Shown: piece by piece, positions 8,069 through 16,435 of the stretch | Layout: each line of letters opens with the position of its first letter | Numbering within the stretch: position 1 is the stretch's first letter | Source of the DNA: Agromyces humi | GTDB lineage: Bacteria > Actinomycetota > Actinomycetes > Actinomycetales > Microbacteriaceae | Length of the DNA: 54,092 nt | Assembly (NCBI RefSeq): GCF_009720255.1 | Contig: NZ_WJSP02000001.1 | Location: forward strand, 1 to 54,092 | Direction: 5' to 3' | Program-made: the position numbers and the translations under genes | Notes under the pieces: model-generated | What the model saw: the letters and a program-made list of their open reading frames with translations, nothing else | The model's database searches: none | What the model was told of the DNA's origin: nothing

Positions 8069-8368
8069 CCCCCGGCCCACACACCTCGCGATTCCTCGGG
8101 CGATCTCGACCTGATCAGGCTCTTCTCTTCGAACCTGCAACAGAGTCTATCGAGATACCTCGACTCGCCTCGGGCGGAATCGAGTCGATCAACAACCAAT
8201 AATCGTCCACGCATCAGGTAACTTCGCCTCTCGGCGCCCGTTCTGGTGCTGTTCAATCCATTTTCAACTCGCGGCCTGAAAGCGCCAGCGAATTGCGGCC
8301 ACGAAGGCAGTCATGGCGGGGTGTCTGGGAAGCTGGAGACACACGCACGCGGATCCGCCGCATATCAA

Positions 8369-10667
8369 CTAGAGGCCCACCTCGACCAGCGCCCGCACGA
8401 GAGCGGCGCCCTTCACGACGCGGTCCTCCGCGTCGATCAGCTCTCCGTTGTCCTCCAACTGGCGGATGGGGAGGAACCCCCCAACTGTCCCGCCATGCGC
8501 TTCACAGACCGCCGAGAAGCGGCTCGCAGCGTCGGCATCTTGTGGTGCTGCCAGCTCGAAACCCTCCTCCACGCACCGAATACCACTGCCGCTCCTCGAG
8601 AGCCGAAGCCACCTGGGCGACGTCTCATACCCGCGGAACCAAGGGTCGTTGATTCGGTCCACGAGTGCACTGGTGCGGTAGATCGATAGCAGGTACGGGT
8701 CTCGGTAGTATGCGCTACCCGTCAGAGACGCGGTCCGGAGCATGCACATCGAATATCCCCAGACACCGCGAGTGGATCGGTGCTCGCCGTAGTAGATGCC
8801 CGTTGCTCCCTCACGCATTGCCGGGTAGGCGACCATGTAGTAGCGCCAGTCCAGGCGGCCAGATGCGCGGCGGGAGGTGACGAACTCCGCGGCTACGCGT
8901 TCCAGGCTGCCCAGCGCAGGGTCATTCGATGCGGCGACTTCGTCAAGCAGGGCTCCGAGCGCCGTGCGCAGTGCGCCGTTCCGCCCACGTCCGGAATGAG
9001 AGAACACTTCACGCCATCGAGACGCCTGGTTCGCAGCTCGCGTTCCGAACTGTCTGACCCGCCCGCTGCCGAGATCAAAGCCATAGTCCCCCTTGGCGAG
9101 CAGGGCAGCAGTTAGGAGCCCCCATGCATCCGGCTCGGTAACGCGGACGAAGGCGTCGGCCCTCGACGGAAGCGTTGACGGCTCCAGGTCGAACGCGAAG
9201 ATTCGTCCACGGAGAAGCGGATGATCCTCGAGGCGATGAATCACCAGCTCGAGCTCACCACCGACGAACGATTGCTTCGCCTGCTCGTCACGGAGTCGGT
9301 CGGGATTGAAGCCACGGAGTTCATCGAGGGACCCATCCCTAATCAACCGCTCGACAGCGGGAACAAGGTCGGTCATGCGAGCTTCGCGGAGCTCGTCATC
9401 CGCGAGGTCGATGAGGTTTCGCAAGACGCGAACCCGCTGGGCGAATTCGTCTGTGCGGTATTGACGGTGGACAAGCACTGCGAGCAGGAAGAGCGTCTCT
9501 GCCAAGGAGAACTGGCGGCCGCGACCGCGCTTGATGCCGTATGTACGCAAGCACGATGTAAACAGGTTGGTATCCGCCGCGTCGAAGAGCGGAACCTTCC
9601 CGTGCTCGGCTGCGTTCACTGCGCTGTCCGCGTCAGTGAACACGGCCGCGAATGCCGCCCCTACGTCATCAACATCCACCCACGTGTCAAATGCGTGCTC
9701 CAGGAAGTCCAGGTGCGGCTCACGCCGTGGGTTGGCTAGGCCGAAAGCCCGCTCCGCGCGCTCAAGAAGGGTTGCGCTCTGCGTCGGCTCCCCGTCCCGC
9801 CACTCGCACACTTCGACCACGAACTCGAAATACCTCAGAAACTCGTCGTCGATGATGTCGTCGCCACCGTCGAATTGCCAAAGCACGTCAGTCCACACTC
9901 CGTCGATCTTGTGGATAATGCGCTCGAACCTCTCGATGTCGGCCCCGCCAGCGAGCAGCTTCTCGAAGCGGGCCTTGAAGTTCTCGAAGTCGGTTAGCGG
10001 CTTCCCCCGAGAGTTCATTTTGATGTACAGCTCGTCTCCGGAAGGCATGTCATCAATTGGGAGGAAGTAGAACGAGATCGCCGGCGAATCCTTGTCCGTA
10101 AGGCGTGACCATACGTCATCAAGGTCCACGCGTGCGCGGCCGAGCCTGTTGTGGATGGCGTCCAGCATGACGAGCATGGCCTGCACTGTCGGGTCGTGCC
10201 GCCATGAAAACAGATACCAGGCCTGGTTCGTGATCCATTCGGATGGCGTGGTGAAGTCGTCGGTCAGGGGATGCTGCGGGTTCACGAGCTGTCGACAGAA
10301 GAGCTCCGCGGTCGGGCGAGTCGCGTAGGTGAGCTTGAGGAGCTCTGCCGCAGCGCTGAGTCGATCGGTTCGCGCCGCGACGTACCAGTGGAGGAGGAAG
10401 AGCGTGGTGAGTCGTTGTTGCCCGTCCAACGGCTTGAGCGTCGACTCTTCGATCTCCCCATAGACGAAGTCGAGGTCCAGCGGTTCACCGCCGGCAATCG
10501 CTTCAATGAGCGCATCGAGGAAGTCGTGTCGAATCGTCTCGACAAGCGACCCAGTCCTGCCCTGCGCATAGTCGCGCTGGATTAGGGGAATCTCCACGCG
10601 CGACGCGCGGCATCTCTCCCGCGGCCGCGCCGAACATTCCGGCGAATGATGTCTTGTGACCCTTCAC
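8369..10667 (-). CDS. DUF262 (GmrS-like) protein, apparent N-terminal frameshift
   Basis: The DUF262 core is in one frame: IPLIQRDYAQGR, then LDGQQRLTTLFLL (DGQQR about 58 residues after a GTG at 10597), followed by about 600 residues of helical sequence. No DUF1524/HNH motif is present. Beginning at 10597 is implausible because it lies inside the first conserved motif. A GTG at 10665-10667 overlaps the upstream stop (GTGA) and opens a frame reading SFAGMFGAAAGEMPRVA, which leads straight into VEIPLIQ if about 1 nt is shifted near 10598-10605. So the gene probably started at 10667 and is either frameshifted or contains a sequencing error. DUF262 is the NTP-binding half of GmrSD, type IV restriction of modified DNA. 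Confidence 0.7.
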
Positions 10668-12409
10668 GCGGCGAACTCCTGTTCGTTCAAATCGGGGTCA
10701 GGTCTTAGGTAGGGCGCGACCGCCGAGAGAATCGCTTGTAGATACGCCTCGCGATCCTGGACTCCCCAGAAGTGAATTTGCTGGGCGTCGGCGTCGGTGT
10801 AGTACTTCAAGAACACATGGCGCGTGCAAGCGGGGATGTACGAGCCCGTCTTGTCGCGGCTGAGGATTTCCCGTCGCTTGACTTCGAATGTCGAGTTCGA
10901 CAGTGCGCTGTTGTCGCCACTGGCCAGTAGCGCCAGGTTGGAGATGGTGTGCACGCCGTCCTCGTTATCCTCGTCTCCCTCGGTGAGTGCGTTCTCGACG
11001 CGAGCCTTGATCTGATCGAACTGCGTGCCCACTGCAACGATCCGAGGGTCGGCAATTGATGCAAGGACGTCGTCGATCTCGATCAGGAGCTCTGAGCGAA
11101 GAACCTCGTCAAGGCTTGGGACGTCGCTGATGGCGCTGCGGTGGAGGCGGAGCCATTCGGCCCACACTTTCTCATCGCGCTTGATGTCGAGGGCGTTTTG
11201 CGCGTGGATGTGCTCGAGCGACCAGACGCCACGCGAGTGCGCATGGAAGGAGTAATGCTCTGTCGAGTCGGCTCGGAGCCGAATGGTCTCGACGTTCATG
11301 AGGAGGAGGACGTCAGAGCACTTCGATCCTGACTTCTGGTAGTCGAGGTCGGCGACCTGACCTGCAGTGAGGTTCAGGTGTTTGCCGATGAGTTCATCGA
11401 GCACAGCCTGGAGCGCGGGCCTGGTCAGTCCCGCGACTGCCTCGAGGAGGCCCGCGAACGTGTGCTTCCTCGTCGCGATCAGGTAGCCAACCTTATGGAA
11501 GATGTCACGGTCCTCGTACCAGCCGACGATGAGGGAGTGCAGGGCGACGACGTCGTCCCAGAACGACTGAGGGTCGGCATCGATGGCCGGGCGAAGCGTC
11601 TCGAATGTGTAGTAGCGCGGCCGATGTCCGCCGGATGGTGTGCCTCCGAGTCGATCAGCGAGGGTGTCCAGGATCAAACTGATTCGCGTCGGGTCATCCT
11701 CACTGCGGGCGGTCACGAACGACCAGACCTCTGGTACCCGGAGTTCGCGTTCGAATTGATCCCATTGAGCCGCGGTCTGCTCGCTGCGATCGGAAAATCC
11801 CGGGCGATGCTGAAGCTTCGCGAGCAACTGTGCTTTGACGAGTTCGGCATCCGATAGCGGGATCCGTCCAACGTTCAATCGGGTGAAGAGAGCGATCGAA
11901 TCAAGTTCCTTCGCGGCCTCGTACCAGATCACCCGAACCGACTCGAAGAGGTAGTCGTAGAACCGGTTTGCGGCCCATTGCTTGCGGTGCTCGTACTGGG
12001 CGAACCATTGGTCGATGTGCGTGTAAGCGGCGAAGATGTGATGGAAGTCGATGTTGTCGCGCCGGAGGCCTTCCGACGGATTGTTCAGAAACTCGGCGCT
12101 TCCGCCTCGCGTTTCAAACTCGAGCGCGAATCCCGCGCCCGCGTTCTGAAGGCCGTCGATTCGCATGTATTGGAAGATCAAGAACAACGTGGTCAGCCGC
12201 TGTTGCCCGTCGATCAACTCCCACCTTCCATCGGACATCGCCTTCACGACGACCGGCTGCAAGTAGTAGGCGTCACCGCCGCTCGCCCAGATATCGTCGA
12301 GCAACCGCCCGACCTCCTCGGTACCCCACCGATATCCGCGTTGGTATGACGGAACGAAGAATGACCCTGAGATGTCTCCGACAGTTCGTCGTTCGAGAAT
12401 CGCTTCCAC
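10664..12409 (-). CDS. DUF262-DUF1524 (GmrSD-like) restriction nuclease
   Basis: About 581 residues from the GTG at 12409 (VEAILERRTVGDIS), where protein-like sequence begins; a GTG at 12574 would add 55 unconvincing residues. DUF262 motifs are intact: PSYQRGYRW (about 20-28) and DGQQRLTT (67-74). The C-terminal DUF1524 His-Me nuclease is also intact: SLEHIHAQN (about 397-405) and NLALLASGDNSALSN (491-505). In GmrSD this fusion cleaves glucosyl-hydroxymethylcytosine phage DNA in an NTP-stimulated way. Its stop overlaps the GTG of a second DUF262 gene, so two DUF262 proteins are probably made together and may form a heteromer. Confidence 0.85.
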   Translation of the reverse strand: MEAILERRTVGDISGSFFVPSYQRGYRWGTEEVGRLLDDIWASGGDAYYLQPVVVKAMSDGRWELIDGQQRLTTLFLIFQYMRIDGLQNAGAGFALEFETRGGSAEFLNNPSEGLRRDNIDFHHIFAAYTHIDQWFAQYEHRKQWAANRFYDYLFESVRVIWYEAAKELDSIALFTRLNVGRIPLSDAELVKAQLLAKLQHRPGFSDRSEQTAAQWDQFERELRVPEVWSFVTARSEDDPTRISLILDTLADRLGGTPSGGHRPRYYTFETLRPAIDADPQSFWDDVVALHSLIVGWYEDRDIFHKVGYLIATRKHTFAGLLEAVAGLTRPALQAVLDELIGKHLNLTAGQVADLDYQKSGSKCSDVLLLMNVETIRLRADSTEHYSFHAHSRGVWSLEHIHAQNALDIKRDEKVWAEWLRLHRSAISDVPSLDEVLRSELLIEIDDVLASIADPRIVAVGTQFDQIKARVENALTEGDEDNEDGVHTISNLALLASGDNSALSNSTFEVKRREILSRDKTGSYIPACTRHVFLKYYTDADAQQIHFWGVQDREAYLQAILSAVAPYLRPDPDLNEQEFAA

Positions 12410-12579
12410 CCGCCAACAATATGCCGAACGCTCAACTCGCTGGTGGCAGCTCCGATCACCTTCGGAACCTTCTTGGTCGTCAGGTCCTGTTGAACGAACT
12501 GGTGAGGGGGTGTCACCTATCCGTTTAGCAGACCCCGATCCGCGCACGAGCCGACATGGAGTGCTCCCCCACACGAGCT

Positions 12580-13872
12580 CTAAAGGCGCCCGATGCCGTT
12601 GTTATTGAAGGTCAGAATGTATTGGTCGTGGACCTTGATCCGCTTCACGTTTAGCCTGTCGGCGGCGAACACGAGAGCATCACCGTCGATGCCGAGATGT
12701 TGTGCGACGACCAGTGTGACGATCACATCGGTGGCGGCGCGAAGGGCCCTTAGTCCGGGGCCGATCATGAACTCTCTGTGTGCCAGTCTCTGTTCGCTGG
12801 AGTGCGCGACAAGGTTCCGGTGTCGCTTCATCGAGGCGAGCCAGGAGTCGCGATCGATCCTGACCTTCTCCCAGACTTCGTCGCTCAGTGTTTCGAGGAT
12901 GGCCACGACCCGTGCATGGAAGACGGGACGATTGTCGACATTGAACTGTTCGGGCACCTCGAGACGCGAAGCAGCCTCCTTCATGCCGTTGTACTGCTCG
13001 GCAGAAAGCAGGCCCGGTAGGTTCGTCCAAGCATCACTGAGCCGATCCAGAACGGTCGCGAGTAGGAAGAAGTCCGAATCGAGGTAGCCAGGCTGGTATT
13101 TGAGCGCTGTCATGATTTGCGGGATTGGCCGCAGGTCATCCATCATGGCCCACCAGCGATCGACGATTGTCTGAGTGTTCGCCCGAGACAGTCGCAGGGG
13201 AAAGTCTCGGTAGTCGACGGACTTGGCAGGGCGCGGAGTCACAGTAACGCCGCGGTAGACCTCGATCTCTGTCCCGGCGCCGTTCCAGACCGTAAGCAGG
13301 TTTCGTGTCGACGGCTGCTGTGCCGCGACGGTGATGAGTCGCTGGAGTGCATCGAGCTGAGTCTCGAACTGTTCGATTGAAGCGCCACGCTCGCAGCGGA
13401 GCTCAATAGGCAACCCGTCAGCTCGGGGAGCATACAGAAGCGACATCGCTGGTGCGCCGTCGAGCGCCGGGACATCGAGCGGATCGTTCGGGAAACGAGC
13501 GGCGCCATCCCGCGTGTAGTAGCTGGCAACCGCGTTCGCGTAGTCGTATAGAGGTGTCGCTCTGAAGAGTAGTTCCCCGGGGTCGCCCGATCCGACACGT
13601 AGGTCATCGATCCGAAGCTTCCGAACGCCGTTAACAACGACCGGGACTCCGAGCAGATAGAACGGGCCGCGGCCAGACGAGCCGGTGAGCTCAATCGGTT
13701 CGGTCGCGGCGGTTCCAGCGATCTGTCGAACAGGCCAATTGGTTCTCGAATCGAGCCACAGGTAGCCGTCTTCCGCTGCAATCTCACCCGCGGACATCGA
13801 CTGTTCATTCCACCAGCTCACGGCGAGTGGGAATCGAGCTATCTCCTCGGCAGAACGGGGACCCTCTGACAC
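12580..13872 (-). CDS. ApeA-like HEPN RNase (abortive infection)
   Basis: A 430-residue protein. A beta-rich N-terminal half (to about residue 230) is followed by a helical C-terminal domain ending with the HEPN motif RNLVAH (R352...H357, Rx4H) in KRHRNLVAHSSEQRLAHREF. This layout matches ApeA-like anti-phage proteins: a sensor-like N-terminus plus Apea-like HEPN that cuts RNA and stops growth. Only the HEPN motif is firmly recognisable; the N-terminal assignment is by architecture. The GTG at 13872 has no spaced RBS but is preceded by a -10-like TATAGA, which suggests a leaderless mRNA. It lies upstream of the DUF262 pair, same strand. Confidence 0.65.
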   Translation of the reverse strand: MSEGPRSAEEIARFPLAVSWWNEQSMSAGEIAAEDGYLWLDSRTNWPVRQIAGTAATEPIELTGSSGRGPFYLLGVPVVVNGVRKLRIDDLRVGSGDPGELLFRATPLYDYANAVASYYTRDGAARFPNDPLDVPALDGAPAMSLLYAPRADGLPIELRCERGASIEQFETQLDALQRLITVAAQQPSTRNLLTVWNGAGTEIEVYRGVTVTPRPAKSVDYRDFPLRLSRANTQTIVDRWWAMMDDLRPIPQIMTALKYQPGYLDSDFFLLATVLDRLSDAWTNLPGLLSAEQYNGMKEAASRLEVPEQFNVDNRPVFHARVVAILETLSDEVWEKVRIDRDSWLASMKRHRNLVAHSSEQRLAHREFMIGPGLRALRAATDVIVTLVVAQHLGIDGDALVFAADRLNVKRIKVHDQYILTFNNNGIGRL

Positions 13873-14156
13873 CTTCTATACATTGGCAGACACCCGCACT
13901 CGACATCTACTAGCGGGTGGACCATGAACCGTCAGCCGCGCAGGAACGTGGGACGCAAGAACGTCCGAGTTGGCGTGGGTTCGCCTTAGTCAATCCCATC
14001 CGGAGGTCCCGCACGTTCAACCAAGCGAGCTCTCCTTCACGTGCGTGCAGAAATCTATTGGACTAGGAACGACCGACATCCGCTCTGGCATCGTCCCGGC
14101 GACATTCGCCGCTGTGACGTGCTATCGACGGGCGGGCTACGGCCGATTCGCCACCC
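13873..14156 (-). promoter_or_regulatory. Promoter/operator region of the ApeA-like gene
   Basis: 284 bp without a credible gene between the NucS-like gene and the ApeA-like gene. Reading the minus strand, TATAGA ends about 5 nt before the GTG at 13872, as expected for a leaderless transcript. An inverted repeat, CACCCGC (13891-13897) and GCGGGTG (13913-13919) with a 15-nt spacer, covers the likely -35 area and could bind a repressor. No regulator is encoded next to it. Confidence 0.45.
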
Positions 14157-15233
14157 TCAATCGCCGTCGCTGTGGACGTCGAAGTGTTGAGCGAGTCGTT
14201 CGAGCGTGAACTCCTGTCGGAGCTTGCAAGCGCTGTTCTGATTCGCGAACAGCCCCTTTTGCCAGTAGGCGTCCTTCTGTGGGACTGTACGGATCCACTC
14301 GACCGGGACCACCCACTCGGCGTCATCGTGCGCCGCGGTGTTTCGATGCGTATACGACCCGGTAAGGGACTGCGTCGCGAGTGGCACGAGCGCACCATCA
14401 ACCGGGACTCGTGCGTCGTTGAAGTGGACCGCTGGTCCGGTAACTGTGCCGACACCGACGTAGCCGGTCTGCGGGATATTGACCCATACCCGCGCACCTT
14501 CCGGCAGAGCACGAATCGTCTGCGTGTAGAACTTCCCTCCGCCGGCGGAGATGAAGCCTAGCCTGCGGGCGTCGTCCCACGACCGGTCGCCACCGAACGA
14601 CACGTACCAATCGAGACCGTTCCACGTCGCACGCTTCGACGTCGACTTCGCGCTGCTGCTCGCGGATCGCTCGTCGGATGCCGCGAGCCACGACCGCGCG
14701 AGATAGCGTCGATCGTCGTCCTCAATGTAAGTGAAGAACACAGCGTTGATCGGCACCCCGAAGCCACGCAGGTAAGTGACGATCCGCTCCGAACTCGCGT
14801 CCAGCGCGGAGGAAACCACGGTCAGCTGCAGCTCGCCATTGAGCTCGTCTGGCGGCGCGACTCCGAACACCTCCTCGAACGCCGCCTCGAACGGCTGGCC
14901 GAGGTACTTTTCAGCGATGTCGATGACGTCGTCGCGGGAAAGAGTCGACACCCAAGAGCCGTAGTCGAGCACCTGAGCGACGACCTCCCGTGGTGTGCGA
15001 TCGCGCTTGAGTTCCAGGACGTGCAGGTTCCCGTCGGCGTCGATTGCCAACAGGTCCAGACGCTTGCCGTAGGGCGTGATGACCTCACTACCGATAACGA
15101 GCAGCGCCGTACCAAGCAGCGACGGGTCCTGCCGCAGAAACTGATGAAGTTCGTTCTCCGTAGGAAGCGCTGCCGGTGTGAGTGGCTTCGGATTCTGGCC
15201 GTCGATCCGCCACATTCTCATTTCAACCGGCAT
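14157..15233 (-). CDS. NucS/DUF91-like PD-(D/E)XK nuclease with C-terminal (possibly PUA-like) domain
   Basis: A 358-residue protein; the ATG at 15233 has GAGGAGG 9 nt upstream and begins 20 bp after the GIY-YIG gene. The nuclease core is clear: GKRLDLLAIDADG with D60, then HVLELKRD with E74 and K76, and the following amphipathic helix with Q and Y. This is the pattern of NucS/DUF91-type nucleases, which cut DNA at mismatches or branched ends. A compact C-terminal domain begins near residue 203 (GLDWYVSFGG...SAGGGKFYTQTI...GYVGVGTV). It looks like a small beta-barrel, perhaps PUA/EVE-like, and could read modified bases; that is inference. It is probably the fourth gene of the methyltransferase operon. 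Confidence 0.7.
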   Translation of the reverse strand: MPVEMRMWRIDGQNPKPLTPAALPTENELHQFLRQDPSLLGTALLVIGSEVITPYGKRLDLLAIDADGNLHVLELKRDRTPREVVAQVLDYGSWVSTLSRDDVIDIAEKYLGQPFEAAFEEVFGVAPPDELNGELQLTVVSSALDASSERIVTYLRGFGVPINAVFFTYIEDDDRRYLARSWLAASDERSASSSAKSTSKRATWNGLDWYVSFGGDRSWDDARRLGFISAGGGKFYTQTIRALPEGARVWVNIPQTGYVGVGTVTGPAVHFNDARVPVDGALVPLATQSLTGSYTHRNTAAHDDAEWVVPVEWIRTVPQKDAYWQKGLFANQNSACKLRQEFTLERLAQHFDVHSDGD

Positions 15234-15253
15234 CAGTCAGAGCCTCCTCGAAA

Positions 15254-16435
15254 TCAGGCGCGTTCGACGAGCTTCTGGAGCTGAGCGTCGTACACGTAGT
15301 CCGTGATCTCGCCCGACATGATCATCGCCACGGCCTGGTTGATGGCGTCGCGTGGCACGACGAACCACTCCGTCGGGTCGTAGTCCCGGCCCTTCTTGTC
15401 GACTTGCGTCAGGTCGAGGCGCACGTCGGCGAAGACTCGGTGGAGTAGGTGCTCCAGCCAGGACGCCTTGACGTTGTAAAGCCGGTAGTCCGCCACGACC
15501 TTAACCGGGGCCATGAGGTACGTCGGCGACTTCTCCGCGTTCTTGATGCGCTGCTCAACGCTCGTCGTCGAGAACCCGATCTTGTGCAGGTCCTTCATGT
15601 TCGCGATCAGAGGGTCTGCGCTCAGAGACTGCAGGACGTAAATGTGGCCGCTCTCCACGTCCGCATCGAGGACCTCGCTCGGGTCGTGTCCCGTGCGCGC
15701 CAAGACCTGGCCCTGCGCCTCGTACATGCGCGTCATCAGGCTCTGCTTGTACATAGCCGACTCGGTGCCATTCTCGAACACGACCTTCAGGCGCTGCTTC
15801 TGCTTCGGCTTGCCGCCGACGACCAGGTCCACGTCCTCGCCGACTTCGGCCACGAAGCACATGACGCCGCTCAGCACGAAGAACACGCCCTCGCGGACAA
15901 GATCCAGACCTGTGAAAGGCATCAGCCTGTAGCTGCCCTCGGCCAGCTCTGCATGCTTGGCCTTGAACAGCGGCTCGTACAAGTCGAAGTCCTCCGACTT
16001 CACCCGCTGGGCGACCGAGTCCGGCGATTCGGGACGCTTGAGCACCGGCAGGTCCGAGACGTCGAGGATCCCGCTGTCGTCGCCCAGGAGGTCGTCCAGG
16101 TCGTCACCCTCGAGCAGCTCGTCGATCGATGTTGGCGCTTCGGGTGCCTCGAGCAGCCCGAACTCGTCCAGGTGTTTGACCGCAGCGGCTCTCTCGTCGT
16201 TAGCCCGGAACCCGTCCAGTCGCGCGCCGAGCTTGCGCTCCGCGATCTCCCGGGTCGACGAGCTCGGCACACGGTCATGCGCCTTGTAGAACTCGACAAT
16301 CTCCAGGAACGCCCGCTCGAGACGATCCGAAGACGTGACCTTCTGGGGCTTCTCCGGCGTGATCAGCAGGTCGTCGTCGAGGATGTCATCCAGGCTCAGC
16401 GCGGCCCCAGGTTCGATGAGCTCGCTCTCGTTCAT
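15254..16435 (-). CDS. GIY-YIG nuclease (T5orf172-like) of the methyltransferase operon
   Basis: A 393-residue protein whose ATG overlaps the helicase stop (ATGA). The N-terminal third is acidic and helical; the middle (about 160-240) is unassigned. A C-terminal GIY-YIG domain has GHIYVLQS (263-270), KIGFS in place of YIG, the catalytic Arg in VEQRI (R296) and Glu in WLEHL (E328). All key residues are present, so it should be an active nuclease, the T5orf172/Mub113 flavour. Since the methyltransferase lacks a visible nuclease motif, this is the likely cutting subunit of a helicase-driven restriction complex. Confidence 0.8.
   Translation of the reverse strand: MNESELIEPGAALSLDDILDDDLLITPEKPQKVTSSDRLERAFLEIVEFYKAHDRVPSSSTREIAERKLGARLDGFRANDERAAAVKHLDEFGLLEAPEAPTSIDELLEGDDLDDLLGDDSGILDVSDLPVLKRPESPDSVAQRVKSEDFDLYEPLFKAKHAELAEGSYRLMPFTGLDLVREGVFFVLSGVMCFVAEVGEDVDLVVGGKPKQKQRLKVVFENGTESAMYKQSLMTRMYEAQGQVLARTGHDPSEVLDADVESGHIYVLQSLSADPLIANMKDLHKIGFSTTSVEQRIKNAEKSPTYLMAPVKVVADYRLYNVKASWLEHLLHRVFADVRLDLTQVDKKGRDYDPTEWFVVPRDAINQAVAMIMSGEITDYVYDAQLQKLVERA

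Larger units (their letters stand above)
7751..8368. other. Gene-poor element end (618 bp)
   Basis: No reading frame here has protein-like composition. The segment is less G/C-rich in places (for example 8140-8260) than the flanks. It holds the short direct repeats near 7782-7877 and a degenerate tRNA-like fragment near 8018-8068. The minus-strand DUF262 gene ends at 8369, so its transcript would run into this stretch towards the attachment site. Confidence 0.5.
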
